Source: Umbelopsis ramanniana AG | Taxonomy: Eukaryota > Mucoromycota > Umbelopsidomycetes > Umbelopsidales > Umbelopsidaceae | Direction: 5' to 3' | Assembly (NCBI RefSeq): GCF_025399195.1 | Contig: NW_026252110.1 | Location: 1-64,000 of the forward strand | DNA length: 64,000 nucleotides | In this document: in pieces, positions 22,377-34,544 of the stretch | Layout of the letters: each line of letters opens with the position of its first letter | How positions within the stretch are numbered: the stretch's first letter is position 1 | The notes under the pieces: generated by a model | What the model saw: the letters and a program-made list of their open reading frames with translations, nothing else | Told to the model about the DNA's origin: nothing | Databases searched by the model: none | Position numbers and translations under genes: made by a program

Positions 22377-23878
22377 TTATTCACAAGCAAGCTTCGCATC
22401 GAAAGATGTAAGTGCAATGGCAAAAGCCAGGACAGGGCTTAAAGGATATCGAAAGTCCATGGTAAAGGCATCTTGATCTATTTTGCCAAATTGCATGACA
22501 ATGTAGTCCACTAAATCAAGAGTTAGATAATAAGCTTGATTTAAATAATGATAATCGAGCTTATTCCAAACTTACAATCGTTGTCGTGCACAATTTGAAA
22601 ATTTTTAACAGACGCTTGCGTTACTCTCCCATTAAAGTTGAGCACAAATGATTGAGTTTCTAATGCGAGAATAGCTTTAGATAACTGATTGAAATCTTTG
22701 GACATAATTTATAATGGATGGTGCATGCCATACCTTCGTTCCATTGAGGGCTTTTGTTATGCAAAGCCAATACATGTTCAGCTTCTCCCATTTTGTGTTG
22801 CGCCAATAATGTCTCCGATTCCTAGCATTGAAATATTTAAGTTAGTTGGGTGGTATGTAGAGGCTTAGTTTAGTCAATTCATAATCTCGAATAATACCTT
22901 GGTTGGCCGAAACTCTATACGTTCACCGCTTTTGCTAAGCGTATGTAGTAGAACCGTCATTTTTCTAGGTCCTCTGAAGCCTAGGATATTGGGTTCCTAA
23001 ATTGTCATAACAAACAACCGTGTTGAGAAAGTGGGCAAATTGACATCTGTTCCTAAATATTGTACACCACATTACATATATGACAGAACCTAGCTCTTCT
23101 CTTATATCGATATTGCGCTTTTTCTCAGAATAGTCCTGAACAGATATGTTGGGGTTTCTTCCATTGGAATATACAGTAAAGTTGGTGCCTAGAAAGTTAG
23201 ATCTGTCGATGGTGTCGTGTTAGCATACCATATCAAGCCAACATTTACTGCAACATGTGTTTTGCTACCTACCGAACTTTAGCAAGTGTAACCAGCTCAC
23301 TATCCCGCCGATTATTGCTTGCATTTTGGGATTTGGCTGACCCTTTTATCGTATAGTAACTTGTCTGACTTTTTCGTTTCTTGTTAGCGGTGAAGACCCA
23401 TTGTACTTCATTCGTAACAAGGTTTTGGAGATACAACTGATAGTAAGGGTTCAACCTGTCCATTCCCTCTCTATGTCGCTGTATGCGACAGGTAAAACGA
23501 ACATTCAAATCTGCTGGCCTGTTGATGCGAAAGAGGTTCTGAGTGGTAGTTCGGCACGCACGGAGCATCAATGTAAACCTACTTTGTTGCAAAGGCGCAA
23601 AGCTCCTCTTTATTCATATCTAAATTTTGCTGTGCAAAGTCGGTACTACGTAACAGTTGAAGTGGTTCCAGTGTTCGACTGGTATCAATCCCAATGCGAG
23701 CATCTTCCTCATAGTTACTGTCGGCGCTTGATCGCCTTGCGTGGCCATTGTGCAGGTGAACACCTCCTGCTGTCGAAGACATGGTATTGTCAGTTGATTC
23801 ATCGTCTTTCTGCGGCTCAACATAACCCTCTGTCTGGGACCAAGATCGTGGTGGAGGTGCTGTTACAGACTGCTTCAT
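22377..23878 (-). CDS. Tubby-domain protein (TUB/TULP-like)
   Basis: 357 aa from seven exons: 23583-23878, 23273-23518, 23076-23202, 22898-22996, 22734-22821, 22576-22659 and 22377-22510, all phases closing. Residues 1-98 are disordered, polar and Ser/Thr-rich. From residue 99 a complete tubby barrel follows: [118 protein letters not shown], and the hallmark ending [16 protein letters not shown]. The barrel binds phosphatidylinositol 4,5-bisphosphate at the plasma membrane in animals and plants. The basic cavity residues (RGPRKM) are present. The start is the first ATG giving a plausible leader; the next gene downstream begins only ~90 bp away. Confidence 0.93.
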
Positions 23879-24148
23879 TAGAATGCCACAAAAATGACCG
23901 AACGGCAGCAAAGGGAAAAACTGGGCCAAAAAACGATTACACTGCACGCCAAAAATGGGAATTTGATGGTTTGATATCATGAATGTGACCATTATGGGTT
24001 GAAGTGATTTTTATTTTCATTTATTAGTGCTGTGGAAAGAGTAAATACTGTAAATGAGACAGTTCAAACACTACATTACTTGTATTAGTTTGTGAGCAAG
24101 GGGGTAACGATACATTAGCACGGGCTGTGAAGAGGATATGGGAAGTTT

Positions 24149-24655
24149 TTAAAGCAGCATGGCAACCATGGCTACGGCGGTTATGGTAAGTGCTGCGAAA
24201 GACAAGCTAGGGTTGACGTTAACTCCAAGACTGTTATGCAAAAGAAGGGCGGGGCCCTTAACGGAGCTAGCTGGGACGTTTCCAACGACAGATAGAGCAT
24301 AATGTTCGTTTACGACGATCCAGAAAGTGGAGTTCAACGTGTCGTGAGGAATCTTCCAACCAGAGTAGGTATAGTTCATATAAAATTCCAGCTGGGAACC
24401 TGTGCTGTTGCCATCAGGAACATCATGGGCCGTGGTGATATTAACAACAGGGACGGGGTTTGATAGACTGTTGATGGCGTAGATATCGACGGTATAGTTG
24501 CCAGTGCCGAGATTTTGATATTGGAAAGTAATATCCACGGAATCTCCAGGACCAAAGGTTTGGTTGGAAGCTGGGGAGACGATGCGAGGGCCATCCTGGG
24601 CCAAGGCAAGCAAGGGAAGCAATAAAGCTATCAACAAAGACCAGCGAGAGATCAT
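24149..24655 (-). CDS. Secreted, probably GPI-anchored glycoprotein, unrecognised
   Basis: 168 aa, no intron. Residues 1-19 are a signal peptide (MISRWSLLIALLLPLLALA). The ectodomain starts DGPRIVSPASNQTFGPGDSV and looks like a beta-sandwich of the Ser-Thr-rich/KRE9-KNH1 wall-protein type (hydrophobic strand then VDITFQYQN), with at least five N-glycosylation sequons (NQT, NYT, NIT, NST, NTS-like). The C-terminus has a small-residue stretch then 20 hydrophobic residues (FAALTITAVAMVAMLL), as in a GPI-anchor signal. It lies next to a GH17 glucanase on the same strand, which agrees with a wall or surface role. Confidence 0.7.
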   Translation of the reverse strand: MISRWSLLIALLLPLLALAQDGPRIVSPASNQTFGPGDSVDITFQYQNLGTGNYTVDIYAINSLSNPVPVVNITTAHDVPDGNSTGSQLEFYMNYTYSGWKIPHDTLNSTFWIVVNEHYALSVVGNVPASSVKGPALLLHNSLGVNVNPSLSFAALTITAVAMVAMLL

Positions 24656-24886
24656 TATGAAAAAGGAGTGAAGTGAGAGAGAAAGGAGAGGGGAAAAAAA
24701 ATAAGCAGTGGAGTTTTTGCTCTCCAGAATTTATGATTTCCCTGGAGACACAACTTTTGATTCTGCGATGCTTGATGCGGAGAAGTCGCACACTTCCATG
24801 TAGTACAGCTTTCTGCTCTGGGAATGGCATATGCCTGGTGTGGCACATCAAATTTGAGATTTTTTTATTTTTATCGTTAAACAAAA

Positions 24887-25966
24887 CTAGCAGGAAACTT
24901 TGAGGTTAATACCCTTGCTACTACCGTCAACTCCCCAGAGACCCCAGTGTTGTTCAACATTGAGGTTACCGGATGGCTTCCAAGGAGAATCGTAACCATC
25001 AAAAACGTAATATTTCAGACCGGCGTTCTCACATTGGAGTTGTTGGACATAAGTTTGAAGGTTTTGAACACTTGGCACAGCTTGACCATTAGCATCACCA
25101 GCGGTTGGCCAACCTGTCTCACCAATGATCACGTCTTTTCCATTCAGCTTGCTCTTCAAAGAGTTGAATTGTGCCTTGAGATTCTCTCCAGCACCGGAGG
25201 CCGACACCTTACCGAAAAAGGGATGGATATTGGCAACCAAGAAGTCGGAGCTACTTACAATGGCTGGATCAAATGTGGATGGTGTCTCAGCAGTTCCAAC
25301 GAGAAGTCCATAAGACTCGACCTTGGACTTGACATCATTAATTTTGCTTGCGAGAGCAGAAGCACTCATGCGGTTGTTGTAAAGAACTTCGTTTCCAACG
25401 ATGACACCAGAGACATAGCCCTTAGCTTTGCTGTTTGAGCTTAAGGCCTTAATGAGGGTTGAGACTTCAGTCTGATAGTCAGCATCAGTTCCTATCGTAA
25501 ATTGTAAAAAGTTAGAAAAATTTTATTCGCATTTTTTAAGTCTCGATGATATCGACTATAACATGTTAAAATGACTTACCATCAATCCAAACACCTGCAA
25601 CCACAGTCATACCTCCACCGGCAGAAGCAATTGCGTTGAGGATCTGCTCAAGTTGATTGCACTCTTGGGCATAAGTACGGACATTAATGATACCGTTTTG
25701 CTTGAATTTGGCAATATCTTTGTTCACATTTGCTTGGCTCATACAGCTACCATCACTGTTCTTGGGGTTGTAACTGCGAGCAAAAGGCATATATGTCAAT
25801 GGGTGATTGTTTGCTATTTTAATTTTGAAATGTCTAATTCTTACGTTATACCATAAAGGGTAGAACCTCCTGGGGCGACTGTAACCCGAGAAACAGATGC
25901 TGGTGCAGCAGATGCTAAGTAAGACAGAGTGCAGCTAACGAGTGTGAGGGGGAGGCTAATCTTCAT
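24887..25966 (-). CDS. GH17 beta-1,3-glucanase/transglycosylase, SCW4/SCW10-BGL2 type
   Basis: 306 aa, three exons: 25845-25966, 25580-25773 and 24887-25491. A signal peptide (MKISLPLTLVSCTLSYLASA) precedes the mature start. The family-17 barrel is recognised by LYGITYNPKNSDGSC, INVRTYAQECNQLEQIL, GVIVGNEVLYNN with the acid/base Glu near residue 140, FLVANIHPFFG, and VIIGETGWPTAG with the nucleophile Glu near residue 230; a final QHWGLWGVDG segment closes the domain. Such proteins cut and rejoin beta-1,3-glucan chains while the wall is built. No GPI signal or Ser/Thr linker is present, so it is soluble or wall-associated. An earlier ATG at 26071 is rejected because it would bury the signal peptide. 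Confidence 0.93.
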
Positions 25967-26898
25967 GTCGAATGAATTATTGTTATTAAAATTGAAAGGA
26001 ATGAATGGGCCAGCCAAAAAGTAAAATGAAAGGACTTGGGAAGGGGAGTAAGAAAAAGTTTTTTCGTTCAAACTTCTTGCTCACAATTGGCTTTTATATC
26101 AAGGCGAATCAAAACGTAGCTTGGTACCAGAGCCTGACTCTACCGTACAAAATCCGCAAATCGTTTGATGAAATCTGGCTTGCTGTGGCTGTCGGACGCG
26201 ATATATTGGCATGAGACACAACCAGTAAAATTCGACTCTTGAGATTTAAGGTAGAGGCTCTCTGAGACGAGACCCGCATTCGATACCATTGCATAATCTT
26301 TATTACTAGGCACGCGTGACTTAGACAAAAAAAAAAAGAACCTCCTGATAGCCTAGAAGTGTGCGTTGGTATAGCGATTACACAAGGACGGGCCGTGCAT
26401 GCAATTGCAAAGGATGAATATCGGACTTTGGGAGTAGTGTAACCATTCGTGAGCCGTTCTTCGCGGGCACTTGTAACTTCTGAGCTTACAATTTGTTACC
26501 CGTACCATTGAGCTTTAAAATAGTACCTACAAGCGTCTAACGATTCCATATTTCTTTGTCTGCTTTACTAAGCGTCCTTAGCACATGAACATGCTAACAT
26601 CATTTAACATCAATTGTCCATTTTGGAACTATCTTTGAGAAAATGTAAAGAGCGTATAGTAATGGCTAGAATGGTATGATATAGTAAATTTGTCATTATG
26701 GATTAAACATAAGCATATTGCGTATGCAAATCAACTGGTGAAGGCTGACTATAGCATCGCCGAGTTGCAAGCGACAAGGAAATGGGGAAATTTCACGCTG
26801 ACCGACTGAGTGCCAGTCACGCACGTCATCTCACTGCAACCTCGGGCCATATTGTCGCTCAGCAAAGTACTGTCGATCGCTAAATGGCACGACCCTAA
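25967..26898. other. Divergent promoter region, no gene seen
   Basis: Lies between the minus-strand GH17 gene and the plus-strand F-box gene. Short reading frames around 26109-26328 overlap on the minus strand but lack any motif. A T-loop-like ATTCGATACC near 26279 does not fold into a tRNA. Confidence 0.5.
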
Positions 26899-28431
26899 AT
26901 GACCTCCCTACCTGATCAGAAGCACCCAGGCCATATCACTCAGTTTGCTCCTGAGGTGGTTCTTCAAATTACTAATAATCTCGGCATACAAGATATTTTG
27001 GCTCTTTCATCGTCATGCCGAACATTTTACCACATGCTGACACAACGGCCGTTGTTGTATACGCCACTTATCCTCTCGCCATATGCCGAAAAAATCACGA
27101 GCAAGACACTGTTTTCTATCTTGAAAAGACACTCTACTCCTGCTAGCTATATTCAAGACCTGGACTTAAGCGGTTGCTACCATTTAAGCTCAGAATCAGT
27201 AATTCACCTCGCGAAGAGATACCCTCACCTTACAGACTTGGACATTTCAGTAAATCCAAGAAAAGGAAGGCTTGTACCCGGAAGATACAGGGAAGGTGTG
27301 TACAAAGACTGGAGAAAGACAATTGCCTTTAATTCGGTAAATCAAGAATGGCGGTTGTCGAACCACGCCATGCATATGTTGACCCGGTGCACACTTCATA
27401 CCCTATCATTAGCCGGCCATGATCTCGACTCCTCAACCGCTTACGCCATATCACAAATGGCCCATTTGACATCACTGGATATTTCGGGATGCACATGGCG
27501 ACTCAGCCAAGCCGACTTACAAACCATTGCTCGTGGTCTTGGAAAAAATCTGTTGGAGCTTCGTATACTTGGTTTCGAGCCAACCGATCTAACGCTATTA
27601 TGCTTACGCCAGCATTGTTGGAAACTTAAACTACTGCATTTAAGTGGGGGAAAGCCATTGATGATTTTCAAGCTAACTACCATTGTACATACTATGAAAT
27701 CGCTCCAAGACATTCGAGTTACTCAGATCCGCGGAGGTGATGTTGACAGCTTGGTACAAAATCTGAATCCAGATACACAGTCACTCGATCTCAGTGCGAA
27801 AATGGACATGTATCCTTCAAGAGGGAGAGGTATGCGAATCGAATCAGCCCTCAATTTGACACCTAGGGGTTTCGATGCTTTATCGGCACTACAATACCTT
27901 CAGGTTTTACGTTTGTCAAACTTAAGCTGGATCTCAGAGGATGCCGTCTCAAAAGTAATACGCAATCTCCCATTGCTTAGTAAATTCGAACTTCGAATGT
28001 GGCCGGACATAGAGTCTAGTGACCTTCGAACCTGCGATGTGGTTACAACCCTTGTTCCTGACAATGTGCCAAACCTGACAGAAATCACCTTGGTCGGTGT
28101 TTCAATTACACAATCAACGGCTCTTGCTTGGTCAAAATTCAAACATTTGGAACAAATAGAGTTGTCCGACATCGGTGTAGAGGCAGGTTCGGGAAGTGGA
28201 TTTATACGAAACTGGCTAATGGATATGGTATCTTTAGAAGCGTTACGAGTTACAAAATGCGGAATACAGTGGCAACAGGTTGCGGACATTGTACGAATGC
28301 GGGATAGTGAAGCGGACGATACAGAAGATTGGGTAGAGCACAATATAGATGAACTCGTAGGTAGCATGCAATACGAAGATGAAGTAGTTATTCGAAGGAG
28401 TCGTACAGGCTGGGAATGGCGATGGTCATAA
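26899..28431 (+). CDS. F-box/leucine-rich-repeat protein
   Basis: 510 aa, no intron. The F-box lies at about residues 14-55 (QFAPEVVLQITNNLGIQDIL, ALSSSCRTFYHML), which would bind Skp1 in an SCF ubiquitin ligase. The rest is a series of LRRs of the cysteine-containing/SKP2 kind: YIQDLDLSGCYHLSSESVIH, LTDLDISVNP, LHTLSLAGHDLDSSTAYAI, LTSLDISGCTWRLSQADLQT, LQVLRLSNLSWISEDAVSKV. The C-terminal ~50 residues are acidic then basic. LRRs select the substrate, which cannot be named from sequence. The ATG is the first in frame and follows a stop-rich leader. Confidence 0.85.
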   Translation: MTSLPDQKHPGHITQFAPEVVLQITNNLGIQDILALSSSCRTFYHMLTQRPLLYTPLILSPYAEKITSKTLFSILKRHSTPASYIQDLDLSGCYHLSSESVIHLAKRYPHLTDLDISVNPRKGRLVPGRYREGVYKDWRKTIAFNSVNQEWRLSNHAMHMLTRCTLHTLSLAGHDLDSSTAYAISQMAHLTSLDISGCTWRLSQADLQTIARGLGKNLLELRILGFEPTDLTLLCLRQHCWKLKLLHLSGGKPLMIFKLTTIVHTMKSLQDIRVTQIRGGDVDSLVQNLNPDTQSLDLSAKMDMYPSRGRGMRIESALNLTPRGFDALSALQYLQVLRLSNLSWISEDAVSKVIRNLPLLSKFELRMWPDIESSDLRTCDVVTTLVPDNVPNLTEITLVGVSITQSTALAWSKFKHLEQIELSDIGVEAGSGSGFIRNWLMDMVSLEALRVTKCGIQWQQVADIVRMRDSEADDTEDWVEHNIDELVGSMQYEDEVVIRRSRTGWEWRWS

Positions 28432-28622
28432 GCAATAAAGAAAAGAATAAAAACATCACAATAAAGGCGCTTTTTTAAAAAGTGTAAAATTCGTCACGTG
28501 AACTCACTGGCACACACATAACGAGGACATGATCAGCCTCGTGCTCGTCGCTTGTTGCTATTCTATATCAAACCTGAAAGGCGTTTACGCACTGTATCCT
28601 ATATCCTTCATATATATGTACA

Positions 28623-31600
28623 ATGAAAGTATACAGAGCAGAAACAGGCCAAATCGTCGGCCTGCGGGAGGCCGACCTATATACCGTGAACTCGTAAGTA
28701 ACTAGGAAGATAACTTCCTTTTAGCGGGGTTATTTGAAGAGCTGAGCCAAGCGATCGCCAAGTAAACGACACAATCGAAACGGATAAACGAACTCCAGCT
28801 CTATGGCGACATCAGACATATTATCTCAACTCTTATATGCTACAAATGACACCGTATTGTTATCGTCGGAGATCTTTATTTCGATACCATACCCCTCGGC
28901 AATTCGCACTGGCACTACGATTACCAACCATTGCCAAAGTCACAGAAAAAGTCATTCAATGCAGTTCCTCATATTACAAAGGCTTTATCAAATTGACCCT
29001 GTTGTTCTTGGGTGACAACTTGCTAACGTAATCCTTGGCGCTAATATTTCCTTGTCTCAAACTCAGCCTCGAAGGACTGCGGCGAATCCTTGAAAAGTAT
29101 ACAGGTGTACCAGCGGATGCGCAGATTCTAATGACAAGCTTTGGTACCCAAGTGAAGCAGGATATGGTAGAAGGGGTAATCAAAGCAACCGGAAAGGTAT
29201 GATATGCAATTCATGCATTGCGAGATTTTTTTCCCCCGATGACCAATTTAGCGTATGTCTGACAATTTCATGACCATCAAAGGAGGAATATATCCTTATC
29301 ATTTATGACCGACAATACCTGGATGCATCCCATGAAGAAGTGTTGACGTTGATAGAAGTGGAGATGCCCAAGTTATTACAACCACCCAATAACATTGATC
29401 GTTAGTATAAAACATGTTTTCGACTATGAACTCACTCCTTGTCACTTTATTTTAACTGTTTCAATCTCCAGCTGTGTCTGCTCTGCGTAATGTACGCTCT
29501 CAGCGCTCAGCTACTAAATCAAACTTATCCCAGCACTTTGAACTTTATCAAAGCTTGTTCGAAGACTTTGATGCTTATGGCGAAGTAAGTTTACATAATT
29601 TAGGACCCGTGACAACTTGTCCGCCGATGGAAATTGATATTTATTGCGTGACAGGATGTCATGAACATAATCAAAACACACACTATTCTGGCGAACACCA
29701 TCGTCGGAGAGCAAAAAGCGCAAAGCATGGCCTTGAATGTAGCGCTTACGAATTTGGAAGCTCACGTACGTGCCAGCAGCAACAAATTCAAGGCGTTTCA
29801 AGGTTTCGCCAACAAGGAGTTTTCGTTTCAGCTGGCTGCAATTGAAGGTGTTACCACTGATCTCGAATTACTGCGAAATACTCGCATCCATGAAAGTCTT
29901 CGCAGCGCATTACCCAAAGACCTCAAAGTAACCTATCTGTCCGACCTGATCGATGAGGCAAGCATATCGAAAACTCGAACTGCCCTTTCGTCCTCAAGAG
30001 ACACCCTTGTTGCTGAAACTCAAGATCTCACGTCTCTTTTGGAGGACATCCAGCATGGAGAACAAACTCTTCGTCGCAAGAGCTTAAGCGATTTTGACTT
30101 GCAAGGATTGGATACTAGATTGGTGGACGTCAGGGAAATTTGTGAAAAGGCTGAATTTTTGCGGGACAAGATTCAGCGTGATTTCTCTCGAGTTCATGAC
30201 AAGGTTCAAGATATAATGCCTCCACAACAAACGAAGTATAGACCATCATCCACCAGCCCTACCGAAGCCCTTTCTTTCTTCCAATCTGGACCGCCACCTA
30301 CTTTACCCTCGCACGCCAAAAAAACCCTAGAAGCATTTGACCACCTTGGCGATATTCATGCTAACGAGTACCTTCCCAAACTTGCTGACTATGAAAGGCA
30401 TATTCGAAGTCATCTTGTAGAATTGGTAAAATCCAAAAGGACGGCTATGGAAGGATTCTTGCGACAAATGAGTGTGATATCGCATCTCCAAAGTGAAATT
30501 GCTGCTGTTTCTCCACGAATAGAAAGTGTTGACAAAGATCTCAAAACACTTCGACGCCAAGCCGGAAAAGACGGTCTCCAGAAGCCAAAAAGTATCATTC
30601 TTGCCTATGGTGCATTAATCATCGAGATTGTTCGGCGCAAGGAATATGCTAATATCTTGCTGGAGAATGCCAACGTCATTGCTGACCTGTTTGGACGATT
30701 TCGCATGCAAGAACAGAGCAGGCGAGACCACTATAGGACAGAGTTTGCCAGAGTCATCCCATTTCAGTTGGAGGCCATGGACGATACAGCATCCTATTGC
30801 GAAGTTTCAGCCACCAATGTCCGTGACAGAAGCCCAACGCTCACTCGCGATGATGTGAACGAACTACTGATGTTTTTCAAGGACTACTTGACGAATGATA
30901 TACGTTCTGCCATGGGTTCACCGCTTGGCCAAATGTCATCTCGCATTCCATCGTATGGCAGTCAGCAGCAGACGCAAACCATTACTTCTTACGTATCAAG
31001 AGCCAGTAGCCCAACAATGTCCAGGAATCCATCTCAATCCAGAACTTTCGACTCAAATCATGAAAAGATCATCAGTTCCTTAATGCAAATGAACGAACAG
31101 CTGAACACCCTGCGAAATGAATTTTTACTAGCTGTAGATCGCTCATGTAAGTTACCGACTGGGTCAGCAAGCTTGAAATGTAGCTGTCTAAGTGAACTCT
31201 ATTTCAGACTTCCAAGATCAAAAATCCGCACTTGCTAATGGCCAAAGCCGTCGTATATCGGCTCCTGTGTTACCTACTTCACGAGGTATTTATTGTATTC
31301 AATGCCACTTCGATCAACTAAGCGAACAATCTTCTAATGTATTTTTAAAAGTGTCATCGCCGATTATTGCGAACGAGTCAGATGCGCAGCTTGTGCAAAA
31401 AACAAAGGCATTGGATTTAGCCGACGAAAAAATCAAGGTAATGTCTACAATCAATTCTTTTTTAAACAAAAATAGTGCCTCATAATTGCTACTTTTCTTA
31501 AAATGTTGTAAAGTCATACGAGGCACGCATTCGATCACTGGAGGATGCTCTTCAAAGGACTTACAAAGCTGGCTATTCATCATTTATGGGAGAAAGTGTG

Positions 31601-34314
31601 CAGCTTGGTAGAGCCAAGAGCAATGACGATGCACCAAACGCACAGCCTGCCTCTGTCAGCTCGTCAGTATACTCCGTTGTTGAAGACCAATGGACGAAGA
31701 AGCAGATAGGCGATCTTTACATGAAACTACAACAAGCTGATAGACGAAATATGGAGCTTGAAAAGGAACTTCAGAAACATCGTTCGGCCTCTTCCAGTCT
31801 GTATTCTCAGCGCAGCGACATTTCACGGTCTTGGGAGCGAGAAAAGATTGAGGTATGATTGCAGTCATAGGTCACTGAAAGCTTTTACTCCCATATACTG
31901 ACATCATATTGGCACACAGTGGGAGAAATACAAGGAATACAATGAGCATGAGAAGGAAGAGCTTCGATTACAAATCCATGATTTGGAGCAGCTTTTGGAA
32001 GAAGAGCGACAGACATTTGAAGACAACCGTAAGAGTGTAAGTATTCAATTTCATCGTGATACGTAATGCAATTCGTCTCAGGTAACTAACTCTTTTTTTT
32101 TTTGCAGTTGTTGAAAGAGGCACAAATTCGTGATAATTTGGCCGACATTCGCATCGCTGGAGCTGAAGGTGACTGGAAGTCTAAAATCGAAGAATTGGAG
32201 GTCAATCTTCACAATCAACAGGAAGATACCAATCGCATGAGAGCGAATTATGAAGAAGAAATTAGACTTATGAAAGAAACCCATTCTCGCGAACAAGCTT
32301 CCTTGCTACAAGAGAAGAATGCAGTGGCTGAGAAAGCTAGGATTGATAATCGAAACGCCAATGACAAAATTTCCTCCCTTGAAAATCGTATCGAAGATCT
32401 TGTGCAAGATATCGAAACTGAGAAATCAGATGCCCTTACCAAGATCCAAAAAATGCAAGAAGAGATGGATAACAGCGAGCAAGCACGCGATGAGATCAAG
32501 CAGAAATTAGCCCAAGCACGCGGTATGGTTGCAGCTGCTGAGCATGATTGGATGGAGAAAAACAGTGCACTTGAGAAGGTAATAGCAACTTCTGGGCTCA
32601 CAATGTCATCGCTTAGCACGCCTACTAATTTTCAAAATATAGATTGAGGAAGAGCAGGCAATGCTACGAGGAATTGTACAGAACATTATACCTAAGTTGA
32701 CTGATGATCGCCAGTATGAACTTGACCAAGATATGTCCTTCTTGGAACTTCTAAATGTGCTGGATAAAGAAATTGACGAAGGATCAACACGCTTGGAAGA
32801 GATTAGATCTGTAAGTGTATATGCTGATTATTTCTTTATTCTTTGGCAAACTCTAATTCACCATGCTACTTAGGCTTTTCTTGAGCTGCAAGAAAATCAA
32901 AAGCAAGTTGAGATGGATTTGGACAACTTGTCGGACAAGCACTCTGCACTGCAGAAGCTTTGCTCTCAAATGGCCACGAAGCTTGCCGATGTTCGCTTTT
33001 CTGTATTCGGGGAGATCACCAACCAGCTACAGTTGCCTGTTGACGAAGATGAGGCTAGCAATTTGATGCGACGTCTCTCATTTGATACCAACATTGATAG
33101 TTCCAATGCTTTTGCTCAATGGGCAGAAACCTTGCATTCTCTTAACAATATTGAACTGTCCAAGTTTGTCTCCAAGGTTAGGAAGAAGGTAAAGGATGCA
33201 CATGATCTTACCAGAAGATGGCAAAAAGAATATAAGGATTTGAAAGGTGAGTTCATCTTGACCATCGAAGCGACGGAGTTAGAGCGCACAGTGCAATGAG
33301 CGTATCCTAATTAACGAGCGCCTACCTACTAGAAAAATACAACCGCATCGCTTCGGAGGCATTTGAAAAAATTGCATTTAGAAAGTAAGTAACGATGGCG
33401 GCGCTTGGCACTAGCATACATAGTTCTCACCCGATGCGTTTACATAGCTTCAAAGTTGGCGACGTCGCACTCTTCCTCCCTACAAGGAATTCTACTGGAA
33501 AACCATGGGCGGCATTTAATATCAACGCACCTCATTACTTCTTGAAACCGACCGACAATATTATCACGCAGATGACCACTCGAGAATGGATTGTGGCTAG
33601 AATTACTTCTATCGATGAAAATGTCGTAGATTCTCAGGTTAGTTGGTGCTAAATATCTCTAGCCATTTGTAATGGCAAAGTACTGACCCCAATTTTTCTA
33701 CTCAGGTGGCGACTTCCAACCCTTACGGTCTCTCAGAGGGCTTCAAATTTTATCAACTGGAGGTGGAAAATTGGAGAAACAGCCACCATCGTAAAGGTCA
33801 TCGCAATACATCTGGAAAAGATAAGGACAAGGATGGTCAAGCACATAGCTCAACCAAAGGATCCTCCTATATGCAAGACTCAGTGTCAACCAATGCTCAG
33901 TCTCAAATTGAGCAGCATCAGAGCGACATGTCTGTTTCCAAAGAATTAAGCAACGGACGACGTTATACACTTCCTTATATCAATGGTCAAGACAGCGGAC
34001 TTGCCGCTATTGTTGACAATGCTATTCATTCACCCGTTTCATCACCTTCCATCAGCACGCGGCGGCTGAGCTTTGATAGGCAACCCAGTGTTTCGAGTCC
34101 AGTGTTCCGACGACCAGCTTTGCCATCGACTCATTCTAGGCAAAACTACCTACCGATGTCGTCTAGCACTTCGGGAATGTCGGCCAGCACATCCATGCCC
34201 CCTACAGCTGAAACAGAGTCGCCATCATTTAATGCCGAGCACAGCGCCGATAAGCCATTATCTACCTCTAGCACCATTGACCAGTCAACCCTAATATGGG
34301 CTGCACAAGAATAA
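28623..34314 (+). CDS. ATG11: Autophagy scaffold ATG11
   Basis: 1498 aa, 14 exons with closing phases: 28623-28693, 29067-29196, 29283-29400, 29472-29584, 29655-31146, 31208-31437, 31514-31852, 31920-32036, 32108-32578, 32643-32810, 32874-33246, 33333-33384, 33424-33637, 33706-34314. Atg11 links cargo receptors to the core machinery in selective autophagy. It begins MKVYRAETGQIVGLREADLY with a ubiquitin-like segment (VPADAQILMTSFGTQVK), followed by the Atg17-like helical region and long coiled coils (exons 7-11, e.g. ESLEQ-type heptads rich in E, K, L). The ATG11 C-terminal domain is diagnostic: RLHSFKVGDVALFLPTRN, PWAAFNINAPHYFLK, REWIVARI, and NPYGLSEGFKFYQLEVENW. The last ~180 residues are a Ser/Thr-rich tail. 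Intron 1 is unusually long (373 bp). Confidence 0.93.
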
Positions 34315-34544
34315 TATGTCTAATCACCTTTCTCATACCAAATGTACATTAACACTGTAATTATTCTTGATGGATTGCTAACTTAAACGTGTAATATAAA
34401 GCAATTGTGATCTGGGAATTAATATGACTGACTGCGCGCCACTATATCGTATGTTTCCATCGGTCTAAGCGTCTTTTAACACACGTTGTTACCGCCAGGT
34501 CGTTTTAGTAAACAGCGAAATAGTCGATGGTTTTATTTGAATGT

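Noticed and set aside
23401-23982. 193-aa plus-strand frame
   Set aside because: Antisense to exons 1 and 2 of the tubby gene, whose phases and domain motifs are decisive.
25967-26071. N-terminal extension of the GH17 protein
   Set aside because: It would place the signal peptide internally; the ATG at 25966 gives a standard leader.
26200-26300. Possible tRNA because of a TTCGATACC T-loop-like motif
   Set aside because: Neither the T stem nor the acceptor stem pairs on either strand, and no A box at the proper distance was found.
31262-31320. Possible extra 37-bp intron in ATG11 exon 6
   Set aside because: Removing it breaks the phase with the next exon, while reading through keeps the frame open.
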